The notes below the pieces were generated by a model. It saw only the letters and a list, made by a program, of their open reading frames with translations. It had not been told where the DNA came from and did no database searches. A stretch of DNA of 64,000 bases from JBLIRR01 sp049472395 (GTDB taxonomy: Bacteria; SZUA-182; DTGQ01; JBLIRR01). Shown piece by piece: positions 1 to 7,687 of this stretch; position 1 is the stretch's first letter; each line of letters begins with the position of its first letter. The stretch covers positions 1 to 64,000 of the forward strand of contig JBLIRR010000033.1 in assembly GCA_049472395.1 (NCBI GenBank), written 5' to 3'. The position numbers were made by a program, and so were the translations under genes.

Positions 1-19
1 ACTTTTAAGGATAGGGACC

Positions 20-2053
20 ATGAACAATAAAAAAACTATAGATGAATTGCTGAATGAACAGTTTGCGGGTCGTGTGGTGCGAAAAGACCTGACCAAATTA
101 CTCAAGGAAGGGGCGAACGTGCCTGTCTATGTCCTTGAATATCTTTTAGGGATGTATTGTGCCTCTGACGATGATGGGGTGATTCAGGAAGGGCTAAAGA
201 CCGTAAAAAACATCCTTGCGGAAAATTATGTCCGTCCGGATGAAGCAGAGAAGGTCAAATCCAAAATCAAAGAACTTGGAAATTATAAGATCATCGATAA
301 GGTTACGGTCAAACTCAATGAAAAAAAGGATATTTACGAAGCGGAACTGTCCAATTTAGGAGTAAAGGGGATTGAGCTGGATAGCAGTACCGTCAAAATG
401 TATGAAAAGCTTCTTGTCGGCGGGATCTGGTGTATTATCAGCCTCAGTTATGTATATGAGGAAGGATCTAAAAGCTCTCCTTTCCGTACCACCGAACTAA
501 AACCGATTCAAATGCCCAATCTTGACTTGCACTCCATATTTGAGGGACGAAAAGCCTTTACTGAGAATCAATGGAGGGATGTGCTCCTGCGCTCCACGGG
601 ACTTGAACCATCCCATTTTGAAGAAAGGGTAAAGTGGCATCTTCTCTCCCGTCTGATTCCATTGGTTGAAAATAATTACAACCTGTGTGAGCTGGGTCCC
701 AGGGGGACTGGGAAAAGTCACATCTACAAAGAGATCAGCCCTAATTCCATACTCGTTTCAGGTGGGCAGAGTACGGTTGCGAATCTTTTTTATAATATGA
801 GCACAAGAAAAGTGGGACTCGTGGGATTATGGGATGTGGTGGCATTCGATGAGGTTGCAGGGATCAACTTTAAAGATAAGAATGGTGTGCAGATCATGAA
901 AGATTTCATGGCTTCAGGGTCCTTTTCCAGGGGACGGGATATGATCAATGCCAATGCTGCCATGGTATTTGTCGGTAATATCAACCAGAGTGTCGATATT
1001 TTGGTCAAGACTGCTCACCTGTTTGCTCCATTCCCGGAGGAAATGATTGACTCTGCATTTTTTGATCGTATGCACTGCTATATCCCCGGTTGGGAAATCC
1101 CCAAAATGCGGCCAGAGTACCTTACGAATCAATATGGATTTATTGTGGATTTCCTGGCTGAGTTTATGCGTGAGATGCGGAAACGGAGCTTTTCTGATGC
1201 CATTGACCACTATTTTAAGATCGGTAACAATTTAAACCAGCGGGATGTCATCGCTGTCAGAAAGACCGTTTCCGGCTTGCTGAAACTGCTTTACCCACAT
1301 GGGGAGTTTGACAAGGGCGCTGTTGAGCGGTGCTTTGTCTACGCTGTCGAATCTCGCAGACGGGTAAAAGAACAGTTGAAAAAGATCGGTGGAATGGAAT
1401 TTTACGATGTCCATTTCAGTTACATTGATAATGAAACCCTCGAAGAAAAATTTGTCAGCCTCCCTGAACAAGGTGGTGGATCACTTATACCGGAAGGCCC
1501 TCCGAAGCCTGGAACATTGCATACCGTTGTTTTGGGAACAAGTGGACATTTAGGCTTATATCGCCTTGAGCTTCAGATTGTAGGCGGCACAGGTAAATTG
1601 ACAATATCTGGTTCAGGGGTGAATAATAAAACCAAGGAAGCGATCAAAATAGCCTTTGATTATTTTAAAGCCAATATTAAAAGGGTAAGCTCTCTTTCTA
1701 AGACCGGTGATCATGATTACCATCTCCATATTGTTGAGATGCATAATACAGGAGAAGCAACCGCCCTTACCCTGTGCAGTTTTATTTCATTGTGTTCAGG
1801 CTTGATGAAGAAACCCGTGCAAAGCCAGATGGTATCACTCGGTGATATGAGTCTTGGAGGCAATATCGTCCCCACATCAAATCTGGCGCAAACCTTACAG
1901 GTATCTTTTGATTCGGGCGCGAAGCGTATCCTGATACCGACCAGCAGTGTGGGTGATATTCCAACAATTCCAGGAGAGCTTTTTGCCAAATTCCAGACCA
2001 GTTTTTATTCTGACCCTGTTGATGCTGCGTTTAAGGCTCTTGGGGTAGAATAA
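20..2053 (+). CDS. brxL: BREX system Lon-like AAA+ protein BrxL
   Basis: BrxL is the AAA+ effector of type I BREX phage-restriction systems and usually sits at the end of the BREX cluster. The 677-residue product has the usual length. An N-terminal region is followed by an AAA+ core: Walker A GPRGTGKS at about 226-233, Walker B VVAFDEVAG at about 273-281 and a sensor-like FVGNIN near 317-322. A Lon-type fold follows from about 500 to the end, recognisable by LGDMSLGGNIVP and GAKRILIP. The Lon catalytic Ser and Lys positions appear to be replaced (GEAT near 579; NLAQ near 621), so proteolysis is doubtful. The start has an AAGGA-like site just upstream. The other BREX genes (brxA, brxB, brxC, pglX, pglZ) would lie to the left, outside the window; this is inference. 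The downstream truncated integrase and tRNA genes suggest it is on an island. Confidence 0.93.
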   Translation: MNNKKTIDELLNEQFAGRVVRKDLTKLLKEGANVPVYVLEYLLGMYCASDDDGVIQEGLKTVKNILAENYVRPDEAEKVKSKIKELGNYKIIDKVTVKLNEKKDIYEAELSNLGVKGIELDSSTVKMYEKLLVGGIWCIISLSYVYEEGSKSSPFRTTELKPIQMPNLDLHSIFEGRKAFTENQWRDVLLRSTGLEPSHFEERVKWHLLSRLIPLVENNYNLCELGPRGTGKSHIYKEISPNSILVSGGQSTVANLFYNMSTRKVGLVGLWDVVAFDEVAGINFKDKNGVQIMKDFMASGSFSRGRDMINANAAMVFVGNINQSVDILVKTAHLFAPFPEEMIDSAFFDRMHCYIPGWEIPKMRPEYLTNQYGFIVDFLAEFMREMRKRSFSDAIDHYFKIGNNLNQRDVIAVRKTVSGLLKLLYPHGEFDKGAVERCFVYAVESRRRVKEQLKKIGGMEFYDVHFSYIDNETLEEKFVSLPEQGGGSLIPEGPPKPGTLHTVVLGTSGHLGLYRLELQIVGGTGKLTISGSGVNNKTKEAIKIAFDYFKANIKRVSSLSKTGDHDYHLHIVEMHNTGEATALTLCSFISLCSGLMKKPVQSQMVSLGDMSLGGNIVPTSNLAQTLQVSFDSGAKRILIPTSSVGDIPTIPGELFAKFQTSFYSDPVDAAFKALGVE

Positions 2054-2536
2054 TTAAATAGAATTTATTGAGATAGTTGTTTCCTGCCGAAATCAGGATA
2101 CCGGGGTCGAGCAGCTAAGGCAGCATCAATGAATGCTTGATATTTGTCGCGTTCATGATTGGGGGGAGTATTTACCAAGCTTAATTTACCGACATCCTAC
2201 TTCTCATACTCCTGGAAAGCGCCGCACCACCGGTGGCACATTAAGGCCTTCAGGAAAGTATACTCCTTGTATTTCGCATACCCTTGGCTCCTTTAGTGAA
2301 GCCTGCCACCTAATGCTATGCTCTTTATCATGCCTACCTTTCAGACCTTTGCGGTAATCTTCTCCATAAAATCTTACATCTTATTATGCAAATCCTTCAT
2401 CCCTCCGGGGGGGCTAACCATTTCAAAAAAAATTTTCATTAAGTGTAAATTATTTTAAGTCTGAATAACATACTACATAGGATAGAGCAAATAAATTATA
2501 AACTACTATAATTATTTTATTTGTTGAGAATATCAT
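2054..2536. other. intergenic region without a supported gene
   Basis: No convincing gene. A minus-strand frame is open for about 56 codons (2204-2373) but has no start codon. A plus-strand frame (2133-2357) has coding-unlike composition. Both could be debris of island decay between brxL and the integrase fragment. No strong terminator follows brxL. Confidence 0.5.
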
Positions 2537-2992
2537 ATGCCTAGAAATGGATTGACAGATTACCCTTCATGCGAGTACAATCTTTCTATGGTCGGAAAGA
2601 TTCGTACAAAAGAGAAGTGTCCAAAATGTAAGGGAAAATTTGTAGATAAAGGTCATGCCTTTGAATGTCCTCAATGTATGATACCTCCGAAACGCTATTT
2701 TATTGATGTTTTTTGGCACAAGCGATATAAGATTTATAGTGATAAAGATGGACGGGTACTTACCTCCTATGATTTAGCAAATAGGGTATTGGCAGAAATA
2801 AGACAAGCGGTTGACCGTCGAACCTTTGATCCAGGTAATTATGTCGCGGTAAAATTAAAGGCTCTTGAATTTGAGCATAATATACTGGAATGGTTAAAGA
2901 GGCAAGAAATTAGGAAGGAAAGTAATGAAATAGCCCCATCTTATTATGAAAAAGTTCGAGGAATGGTAAATAAATACCTGCACCGCCATTAG
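2537..2992 (+). pseudogene. truncated tyrosine recombinase (N-terminal fragment of an integrase)
   Basis: The 151-residue product resembles the N-terminal part of a phage-type tyrosine integrase. It has a zinc ribbon (CPKC about 34-37, CPQC about 54-57), an arm-binding-like segment (RYKIYSDKDGR), and the start of the SAM-like core-binding domain (ALEFEHNILEWL...YYEKVRGMVNKYL). It then stops at HRH. The whole catalytic domain (Arg...His-x-x-Arg...Tyr) is missing, and I find no remnant of it in the next 700 bases. The likely true start is the internal ATG at 2588 (MVGKIRTKEKCPKC), which puts the zinc ribbon at the N-terminus. It lies between brxL and a tRNA-Ser 3' end, the usual place for an island integrase. 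The fragment cannot be an active recombinase. Confidence 0.75.
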
Positions 2993-3276
2993 TTATCTTA
3001 TTGAAAAATAAGACATTTACTTTTTAGAATCAACAAAAATCTCTAGCCTTACAGACTAGCCCCAAGAGACGATTTTCAATTAGTATTTCGGGAGTAAAAT
3101 TGGCCCGTGGATAAGCATGAAAAATAACCGATAATAATTTTGGTAGAGTTACGGATTAGAAGTCAGGAACTCTGAACTTAATAACCTCCTCAAAATACAA
3201 TAAGTTCTTAATATTAATGGTTTTACCTTTAGCAGATTTTTTCTTATTTTAGCTCATTTTGGCATATTTTGGAAAG

Positions 3277-3300
3277 AAATTCACACCCAAATTCACACCC
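3277..3300. repeat. 12-bp tandem duplication AAATTCACACCC x2
   Basis: Two exact adjacent copies of AAATTCACACCC (3277-3288, 3289-3300). They lie between the integrase fragment and the tRNA-Ser genes. The function is unknown; they could belong to an integrase attachment region. Confidence 0.6.
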
Positions 3301-3393
3301 AAATATTTTGTCTTAAGATATTTTTTTCCTTCAATTAAAGTTCATTTTACAGACGGATAGAGTTTTGAAAATGCACAGGATATCGAATGATGA

Positions 3394-3482
3394 ATCCGCA
3401 ACTATCCGCAACTAAATTTTACCCTATCCGCAACCAGCAACAGGATCTCACATTAAATCCACTATCCGCAACTATCCGCAAC
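3394..3482. repeat. five direct copies of ATCCGCAAC
   Basis: Exact copies at 3394-3402, 3404-3412, 3426-3434, 3464-3472 and 3474-3482. Two pairs have a 10-bp period, about one helical turn, mostly in the context CTATCCGCAAC. Same-face spacing suggests a DNA-binding protein array, for example integrase arm-type sites next to a tRNA attachment site. This role is inferred. Units are too short and irregular for CRISPR. Confidence 0.7.
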
Positions 3483-3694
3483 CGGAATCTGTCAAATCCC
3501 AAACCGTAACGGGAGCCTCGCCCTCGCCCATCATAAATAAGCATCTGTCTCCGCTCCCCGACATCAGCTGAAGGTTTACAAAAGAAAAGATAGAAAACCC
3601 AATCTCTCACTTGATAGTGACTGTCCCGTGTCAAGGCCGATTCAGCCCGAAGAGATGGGCAAAGAAAATGAACGCTGAAAAATTATTGAAAAAG

Positions 3695-3784
3695 CGGAGA
3701 GGGAGGGATTCGAACCCTCGGAAAGAATTTCTCCCTTCACTCGCTTAGCAGGCGAGCGCCTTAAGCCTACTCGGCCACCTCTCC
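3695..3784 (-). tRNA. tRNA-Ser (anticodon GCU)
   Basis: Read on the minus strand, it folds as a class II tRNA. The 7-bp acceptor stem is GGAGAGG/CCTCTCC with a G discriminator. It has a D-loop segment, the anticodon loop CTGCTAA (anticodon GCT, about 3747-3749), a long variable arm typical of tRNA-Ser, and the T-loop TTCGAAT. CCA is not encoded. It lies 6 bp beyond tRNA-Ser(UGA) and just downstream of serS. Its 3' end faces the truncated integrase and brxL, so it may have served as the island's attachment site. Confidence 0.95.
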
Positions 3785-3790
3785 GTATGG

Positions 3791-3873
3791 CGGAGGGAGT
3801 AGGATTCGAACCCACGGACCTTTCGATCAACGGTTTTCAAGACCGCCGCCTTAAACCGCTCGGCCATCCCTCC
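3791..3873 (-). tRNA. tRNA-Ser (anticodon UGA)
   Basis: On the minus strand, the acceptor stem GGAGGGA/TCCCTCC with a G discriminator encloses a D-arm, the anticodon loop CTTGAAA (anticodon TGA), a variable arm and the T-loop TTCGAAT. Its 5' end is 7 bp past the serS stop codon, so it is probably cotranscribed with serS and the next tRNA-Ser(GCU). Confidence 0.95.
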
Positions 3874-3880
3874 AGTTTCT

Positions 3881-5161
3881 CTATACATGTGTTTCTATTT
3901 TCTCCAGCTTATCCATATAAGGGCGTAATGCCTCAGGAATAATTACGCTGCCATTCTCCTCCTGATAATTCTCCAGCAGTGCGACAAGGGTCCTTCCCAC
4001 GGCAAGACCTGAACCATTTAAGGTATGAACGAATCTTACCTTGCCCTTCGCTTTGCCCCTGTAACGAATTATCGCCCGTCGGGCTTGAAAGTCCGTAAAA
4101 TTACTGCATGATGATATCTCTCGATAGGTATTCTGGCTCGGAATCCATACCTCAATATCATATGTTTTGGCAGCGGAAAATCCCAGATCTCCGGTACACA
4201 GCGTCACAACCCTGTAAGGCAATTCCAGTTGTTTCAATACTTCTTCCGCATTTTCCAAGAGGCTTTCCAATTGCGCATATGAATCTTCAGGTTTTGTAAA
4301 CTTGACAAGCTCAACCTTGTCAAATTGATGTTGTCTGATAAGACCTCTCACATCCTTCCCATAGGAGCCCGCCTCACTTCTAAAACAGGGGGTATAGGCA
4401 GTATAGCATATGGGCAGTTGATCCTCATCGAGAATCTCGTTTCTGTGGATGTTCGTCACAGGGACCTCTGCGGTCGGAATTAAAAAGTAGTCACTCTCTT
4501 TTGTTTTAAAGAGATCCTCTTCAAATTTGGGGAGCTGTCCGGTGCCAAACATACTCTCCCTGTTGACAAGAACAGGAGGCCATATCTCCGTATACCCATG
4601 GGTTTTGGTGTGCAAATCCAGCATAAACGTGATGAGGGCTCTCTCTAATAAAGCTCCCATGCCCTTTAATATGCAAAATCTTGAGCCCGCAATCTTGCTC
4701 GCCCTCTCAAAATCCAATATTCCTAAATTGGTCCCTATTTCCCAATGGGGCTTCGGTTCAAAACTAAATTTTCTTATCGATCCCCATCTCCTTACTAAGG
4801 TATTCTCCTCCTCGTTTTTCCCTACAGGCACGCTCTCATCCTGGATATTTGGTATCGTAAATAAAAGCTCATCAAGGAGTTTTTCAACCTCTCCGATCTG
4901 CCCCTCGAGCGCTTTTATCTGATCCGATACGCCCCTCATCTGAGTAATTTGCTCAGTGGCATCCTTCTTCTGTTTCATTAATTGCCCAATCTCCTGGGAT
5001 TGCTGGTTCTTCTTGTGCCGCAGTGCCTCCACTTTGCCTAAAAGCTCCCGCCTCTTGCCCTCATTTTCCTTAAATAGAGCTAAATTCACATCCAAACCCC
5101 GCTGTCTGAGTTTCTCATCAACGAGGTCTATATTTTCGCGTACAAACCTTATATCAAGCAT
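3881..5161 (-). CDS. serS: seryl-tRNA synthetase
   Basis: Class II aminoacyl-tRNA synthetase that charges tRNA-Ser (and tRNA-Sec) with serine. The 426-residue length is normal. The N-terminal antiparallel coiled-coil tRNA-binding arm spans about 28-100 and is rich in K, E and Q. The catalytic domain carries TAEVPVTN (about 230-237), motif 2 FRSEAGSYGKD (260-270) and motif 3 GSGLAVGR (383-390). Two serine tRNA genes, UGA then GCU, follow directly in the same direction, so enzyme and substrates appear to share a transcript. A promoter with consensus-like -35 and -10 elements lies upstream. No T-box leader is visible. Confidence 0.98.
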   Translation of the reverse strand: MLDIRFVRENIDLVDEKLRQRGLDVNLALFKENEGKRRELLGKVEALRHKKNQQSQEIGQLMKQKKDATEQITQMRGVSDQIKALEGQIGEVEKLLDELLFTIPNIQDESVPVGKNEEENTLVRRWGSIRKFSFEPKPHWEIGTNLGILDFERASKIAGSRFCILKGMGALLERALITFMLDLHTKTHGYTEIWPPVLVNRESMFGTGQLPKFEEDLFKTKESDYFLIPTAEVPVTNIHRNEILDEDQLPICYTAYTPCFRSEAGSYGKDVRGLIRQHQFDKVELVKFTKPEDSYAQLESLLENAEEVLKQLELPYRVVTLCTGDLGFSAAKTYDIEVWIPSQNTYREISSCSNFTDFQARRAIIRYRGKAKGKVRFVHTLNGSGLAVGRTLVALLENYQEENGSVIIPEALRPYMDKLEKIETHV

Positions 5162-5208
5162 TGTTCTTTCTTGTGTCCTATTAGATACATATTCTGACGT
5201 AGCTTCAC

Positions 5209-5237
5209 TTTATATCATTAAGTTGAAAAAAAGTCAA
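5209..5237 (-). promoter_or_regulatory. sigma-70 type promoter for serS and tRNA-Ser genes
   Basis: On the minus strand, TTGACT (5237-5232), a 17-bp spacer and TATAAA (5214-5209). This is close to consensus and about 45 bp before the serS start. It is the only strong candidate in the divergent serS/ychF gap for this direction. Confidence 0.55.
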
Positions 5238-5249
5238 TATCAGGTGCTG

Positions 5250-5278
5250 TTGCCGAATATGAAATATTTCTATATAAT
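5250..5278 (+). promoter_or_regulatory. sigma-70 type promoter for the ychF-like gene
   Basis: TTGCCG (5250-5255), a 17-bp spacer and a perfect TATAAT (5273-5278), about 60 bp upstream of the preferred ATG at 5340. It is back to back with the serS promoter. Confidence 0.5.
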
Positions 5279-5339
5279 ACATAAATATAAGATATTTTTT
5301 TAACATCATCGGCACGCAGTGTACAACAAGGATGTGGAT

Positions 5340-6377
5340 ATGCGCATAGGAATAGTAGGATTTCCTTTTTCAGGGAAAACAACCATCTTCAATTCATTAA
5401 CAGGAATCGCAGAGACCTCTTCCCATGCGAAAGGGAAAGAGGTCAAGCTGGGTCTTATTAAGGTGCCGGATACAAGAATAGATGAGCTTACCACCATATT
5501 TCAACCACGCAAAACAGTATATGGAGAAATTACGTTTGCCGATATTCCAGGACACCCCCAAGAAAAAAAGATATTTGATGAATGGACGCTCACTCAACTT
5601 AATAATATCGATGCGATGGTGATAGTGATAAAAACATTCACCGATTTAGGAGACACCATCGACCCTTGCCAGGATTTATCAACTATTCAATCTGAGCTTA
5701 TACTCGCAGACCTTGTGCGCTCAGAGAATATCCTCAATCGTCTCAAAAAACAGGGCAGTACTGACCTACAAGCCCAATTATTGGAAAAAATCTATACTCA
5801 TTTATTGGAAGAGAAAGCGTTGCGCCTCTATCCCCTCTCCCCTCAAGAATTAAAGCTCATATCCGGTTTCTCCTTTTTAAGCCTTCTCCCTGTCATGGTG
5901 GTAGTGAACTGCAGCGAAGAAGGAGTTGACAATGATCTTTTCAACGAGCTTTCAAAGATAAGCGCTGCGCAAGAGTGGCCTATCATGAAAATCTCAGGGA
6001 AGATTGAGGAAGAAATTGCTCAGCTTGCACCTGAGGACCAGGCAGATTTCTTGACACAGATGAATCTTGAATCTTCAGCCCGAGACCGATTTATCAGGGA
6101 AAGTTATAAAATGCTTGATCTTATTTCCTTTTTCACTGTCGGTAAGGATGAAGTACGTTCATGGCCTATCAAGAACGGAACAGTAGCCCAAAAGGCAGCG
6201 GGCAAAGTACATTCTGACATAGAGAGGGGTTTTATCCGCGCCGAACTCATTGCCTATGAGGATTTTATGCGTTATAAAGACATGAATACGGCAAAAAAAC
6301 ATGGCGCTGTCAGGTTGGAAGGCAAAACCTATATTGTTCAGGATGGCGATATTATTAATTTTAGATTTAACGTATAA
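5340..6377 (+). CDS. YchF/OLA1-family Obg-like ATPase
   Basis: P-loop protein of the YchF/OLA1 branch of Obg-type translation-factor GTPases, whose members often prefer ATP and bind ribosomes. I chose the ATG at 5340 (MRIGIVGFPFSGKT), preceded by AAGGA, over an in-frame start at 5319. This gives 345 residues, close to the family's usual length. G1 is GFPFSGKT at 7-14. The G3-like motif is FADIPGHP. The G4 position reads NCSE, matching the NxxE form linked to ATP preference in YchF rather than NKxD. The C-terminal TGS-like domain ends VQDGDIINFRFNV, typical of the family. Sequence identity to E. coli YchF is clearly partial, so this may be a paralogue. It is divergent from serS. Confidence 0.88.
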   Translation: MRIGIVGFPFSGKTTIFNSLTGIAETSSHAKGKEVKLGLIKVPDTRIDELTTIFQPRKTVYGEITFADIPGHPQEKKIFDEWTLTQLNNIDAMVIVIKTFTDLGDTIDPCQDLSTIQSELILADLVRSENILNRLKKQGSTDLQAQLLEKIYTHLLEEKALRLYPLSPQELKLISGFSFLSLLPVMVVVNCSEEGVDNDLFNELSKISAAQEWPIMKISGKIEEEIAQLAPEDQADFLTQMNLESSARDRFIRESYKMLDLISFFTVGKDEVRSWPIKNGTVAQKAAGKVHSDIERGFIRAELIAYEDFMRYKDMNTAKKHGAVRLEGKTYIVQDGDIINFRFNV

Positions 6378-6513
6378 CGGATAATCAATTTTTCATATTT
6401 TTGATAGTTACGTATACAGTGGGTATGAAATTAGTTCCTCGCAGCAATTTTCATTGGGTTTACATGCCGTGTGGCCCAGAATACAAGAGCCAAAATTAGA
6501 ATTGTTAAGTTCC

Positions 6514-6543
6514 TTGACAAAATATAGTACACTATAATAAAAT
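6514..6543 (+). promoter_or_regulatory. possible sigma-70 promoter for the cytochrome gene
   Basis: TTGACA (6514-6519), an 18-bp spacer and TAAAAT (6538-6543), about 80 bp before the GTG start of the cytochrome gene. A TATAAT also lies nearby, but its spacing of 13 bp is too short. Confidence 0.4.
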
Positions 6544-6622
6544 TATCAAAGCTTGTATCTGGGATTTTATTCAGAAAAAAGAGCTTTCATAAATTTATTT
6601 GGGAAAGGAGGTGGAAAAATAA

Positions 6623-7096
6623 GTGAAGAAAATAGTAACGTGTTTATTCGTGTTGTTATTACTATTACCTGTGTGTGTCTTTGCCGGTGAGGGTCATGAA
6701 GAGTGTGCATTATGTCATGGGGCGCATACTGCGGTTGGTCCGGGTTTATTAACCACGAAACCTGATACAACATCAGTAAATCCAGCGACCGGTAAGCCTC
6801 TGGGAAGAGTTGACGCCATGTGTATGGCCTGTCATGCCGAGGAACCCAATGGCCTGGGATATCGCCCCGTTTCAATGGACCATACGCATCCGAGTGGAAT
6901 TACTCCTATAAAAGTAAATCTTCCTTCTGAGGCAAAAGGTTTCAAAGACGAAGAAGATAAACTCACTTGTATGGGATGCCATGATCCACATCCTTCTAAT
7001 CCGAATTATATGTACCTGAGGGGACCAACGGTATCCGCCGGAAATACACAAGCTTTCTGTGTGTGGTGTCATCCTGAGCAAGCGCCAAAGGAGTAG
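6623..7096 (+). CDS. periplasmic tetraheme c-type cytochrome
   Basis: Small electron carrier with four CxxCH heme-attachment motifs in 157 residues: CALCH (28-32), CMACH (67-71), CMGCH (116-120) and CVWCH (146-150). A cleavable signal peptide is clear (MKKIVTCLFVLLLLLPVCVFA), so hemes are attached in the periplasm. HDPHPS after the third motif resembles the doubled-CxxCH cytochrome families. The start is GTG at 6623, supported by a very strong AAAGGAGGTG 10 bp upstream. The next operon includes ccsA and heme biosynthesis genes, which fits. The redox partner cannot be told from this region. A terminator follows. Confidence 0.9.
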   Translation: MKKIVTCLFVLLLLLPVCVFAGEGHEECALCHGAHTAVGPGLLTTKPDTTSVNPATGKPLGRVDAMCMACHAEEPNGLGYRPVSMDHTHPSGITPIKVNLPSEAKGFKDEEDKLTCMGCHDPHPSNPNYMYLRGPTVSAGNTQAFCVWCHPEQAPKE

Positions 7097-7123
7097 TAAG
7101 TTTCTCATATAAATCATATCAAC

Positions 7124-7170
7124 AAAAAAGGGGCCAACCATAAAAAAGAGGGTTCAGCCCCTTTTTTTAA
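7124..7170 (+). terminator. rho-independent terminator after the cytochrome gene
   Basis: AAAAAAGGGGC pairs with GCCCCTTTTTT, with further AACC/GGTT pairing inside the loop, and a T-run follows. It separates the cytochrome gene from the rpiB-hem operon. The A-run on the left arm could let it work in both directions. Confidence 0.85.
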
Positions 7171-7222
7171 TATAGAGAAGAAAACATTATCCGAGGGTTA
7201 TCTCGTTTTTAACTTATTTATT

Positions 7223-7687
7223 ATGAATGATACATTGATTGCTCTGGGAAGTGATCATGGCGGCTATAGTTTAATGCAGGCTATAGAGAGGTATTTGAAG
7301 GAGCTTGAGTATCAGGTAAAGAACTTTAGCCTCCCAGAGCCGACATCGGTTGACTACCCCACAATTGCCATAGCAGTAGCTCATGCAGTTGCCTCTTCAG
7401 AGTGTGGCCGGGGCATCCTCATATGCGGCACGGGAATAGGAATGTCAATCGCTGCCAATAAAATCCTTGGTATACGTGCAGCTCTATGCAATGGCATCTA
7501 TTCTGCCCGAATGAGCAGAGCGCATAATAACGCGAATATCCTCATATTAGGCGGGAGAATTATTGGAGAAGAATTAGCGCGTGAGATAGTAAAGGTATGG
7601 CTTGAGACACCATTTGAGGGAGGACGCCACGCGAAAAGATTATCGTTAATAGAGGAATTGGAGAATACGGAAAAAAGACATGGTTAG
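7223..7687 (+). CDS. rpiB: ribose-5-phosphate isomerase B
   Basis: Interconverts ribulose 5-phosphate and ribose 5-phosphate in the pentose phosphate pathway. The 154-residue length is normal for RpiB/LacAB. The N-terminal LGSDHGGY (8-15), catalytic Cys in CGTGIGMS (C68) and catalytic His in RAHNNANIL (H101) are all present. The ATG at 7223 has no good ribosome-binding site. It overlaps glyA by 8 bp and opens the long metabolic operon; the pair rpiB-glyA is common in bacteria. Its product ribulose 5-phosphate is also the usual precursor of arabinose 5-phosphate for Kdo synthesis, encoded further on. Confidence 0.96.
   Translation: MNDTLIALGSDHGGYSLMQAIERYLKELEYQVKNFSLPEPTSVDYPTIAIAVAHAVASSECGRGILICGTGIGMSIAANKILGIRAALCNGIYSARMSRAHNNANILILGGRIIGEELAREIVKVWLETPFEGGRHAKRLSLIEELENTEKRHG

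Larger units (their letters stand above)
2993..3694. other. gene-free island/tRNA junction
   Basis: No gene is supported in these 700 bases. They contain a 12-bp tandem duplication at 3277-3300 and five copies of ATCCGCAAC at 3394-3482, listed separately. The position next to a truncated integrase and the 3' end of a tRNA gene suggests an old attachment-site region. Confidence 0.5.

Noticed and set aside
3394..3482. CRISPR-like short direct repeats
   Set aside because: Units are 9 bp with irregular gaps of 1-29 bases, no spacer pattern and no cas genes nearby.
3642..3830. 62-codon minus-strand frame across the tRNA-Ser genes
   Set aside because: It runs through two well-folded tRNA genes and has no coding features.
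5162..5210. T-box leader before serS
   Set aside because: The leader is only about 40 bases and has no T-box sequence or terminator/antiterminator stems.
6533..6538. TATAAT near the cytochrome gene as the -10 element
   Set aside because: Only 13 bp from the TTGACA; TAAAAT at 6538 gives a workable 18-bp spacer instead.
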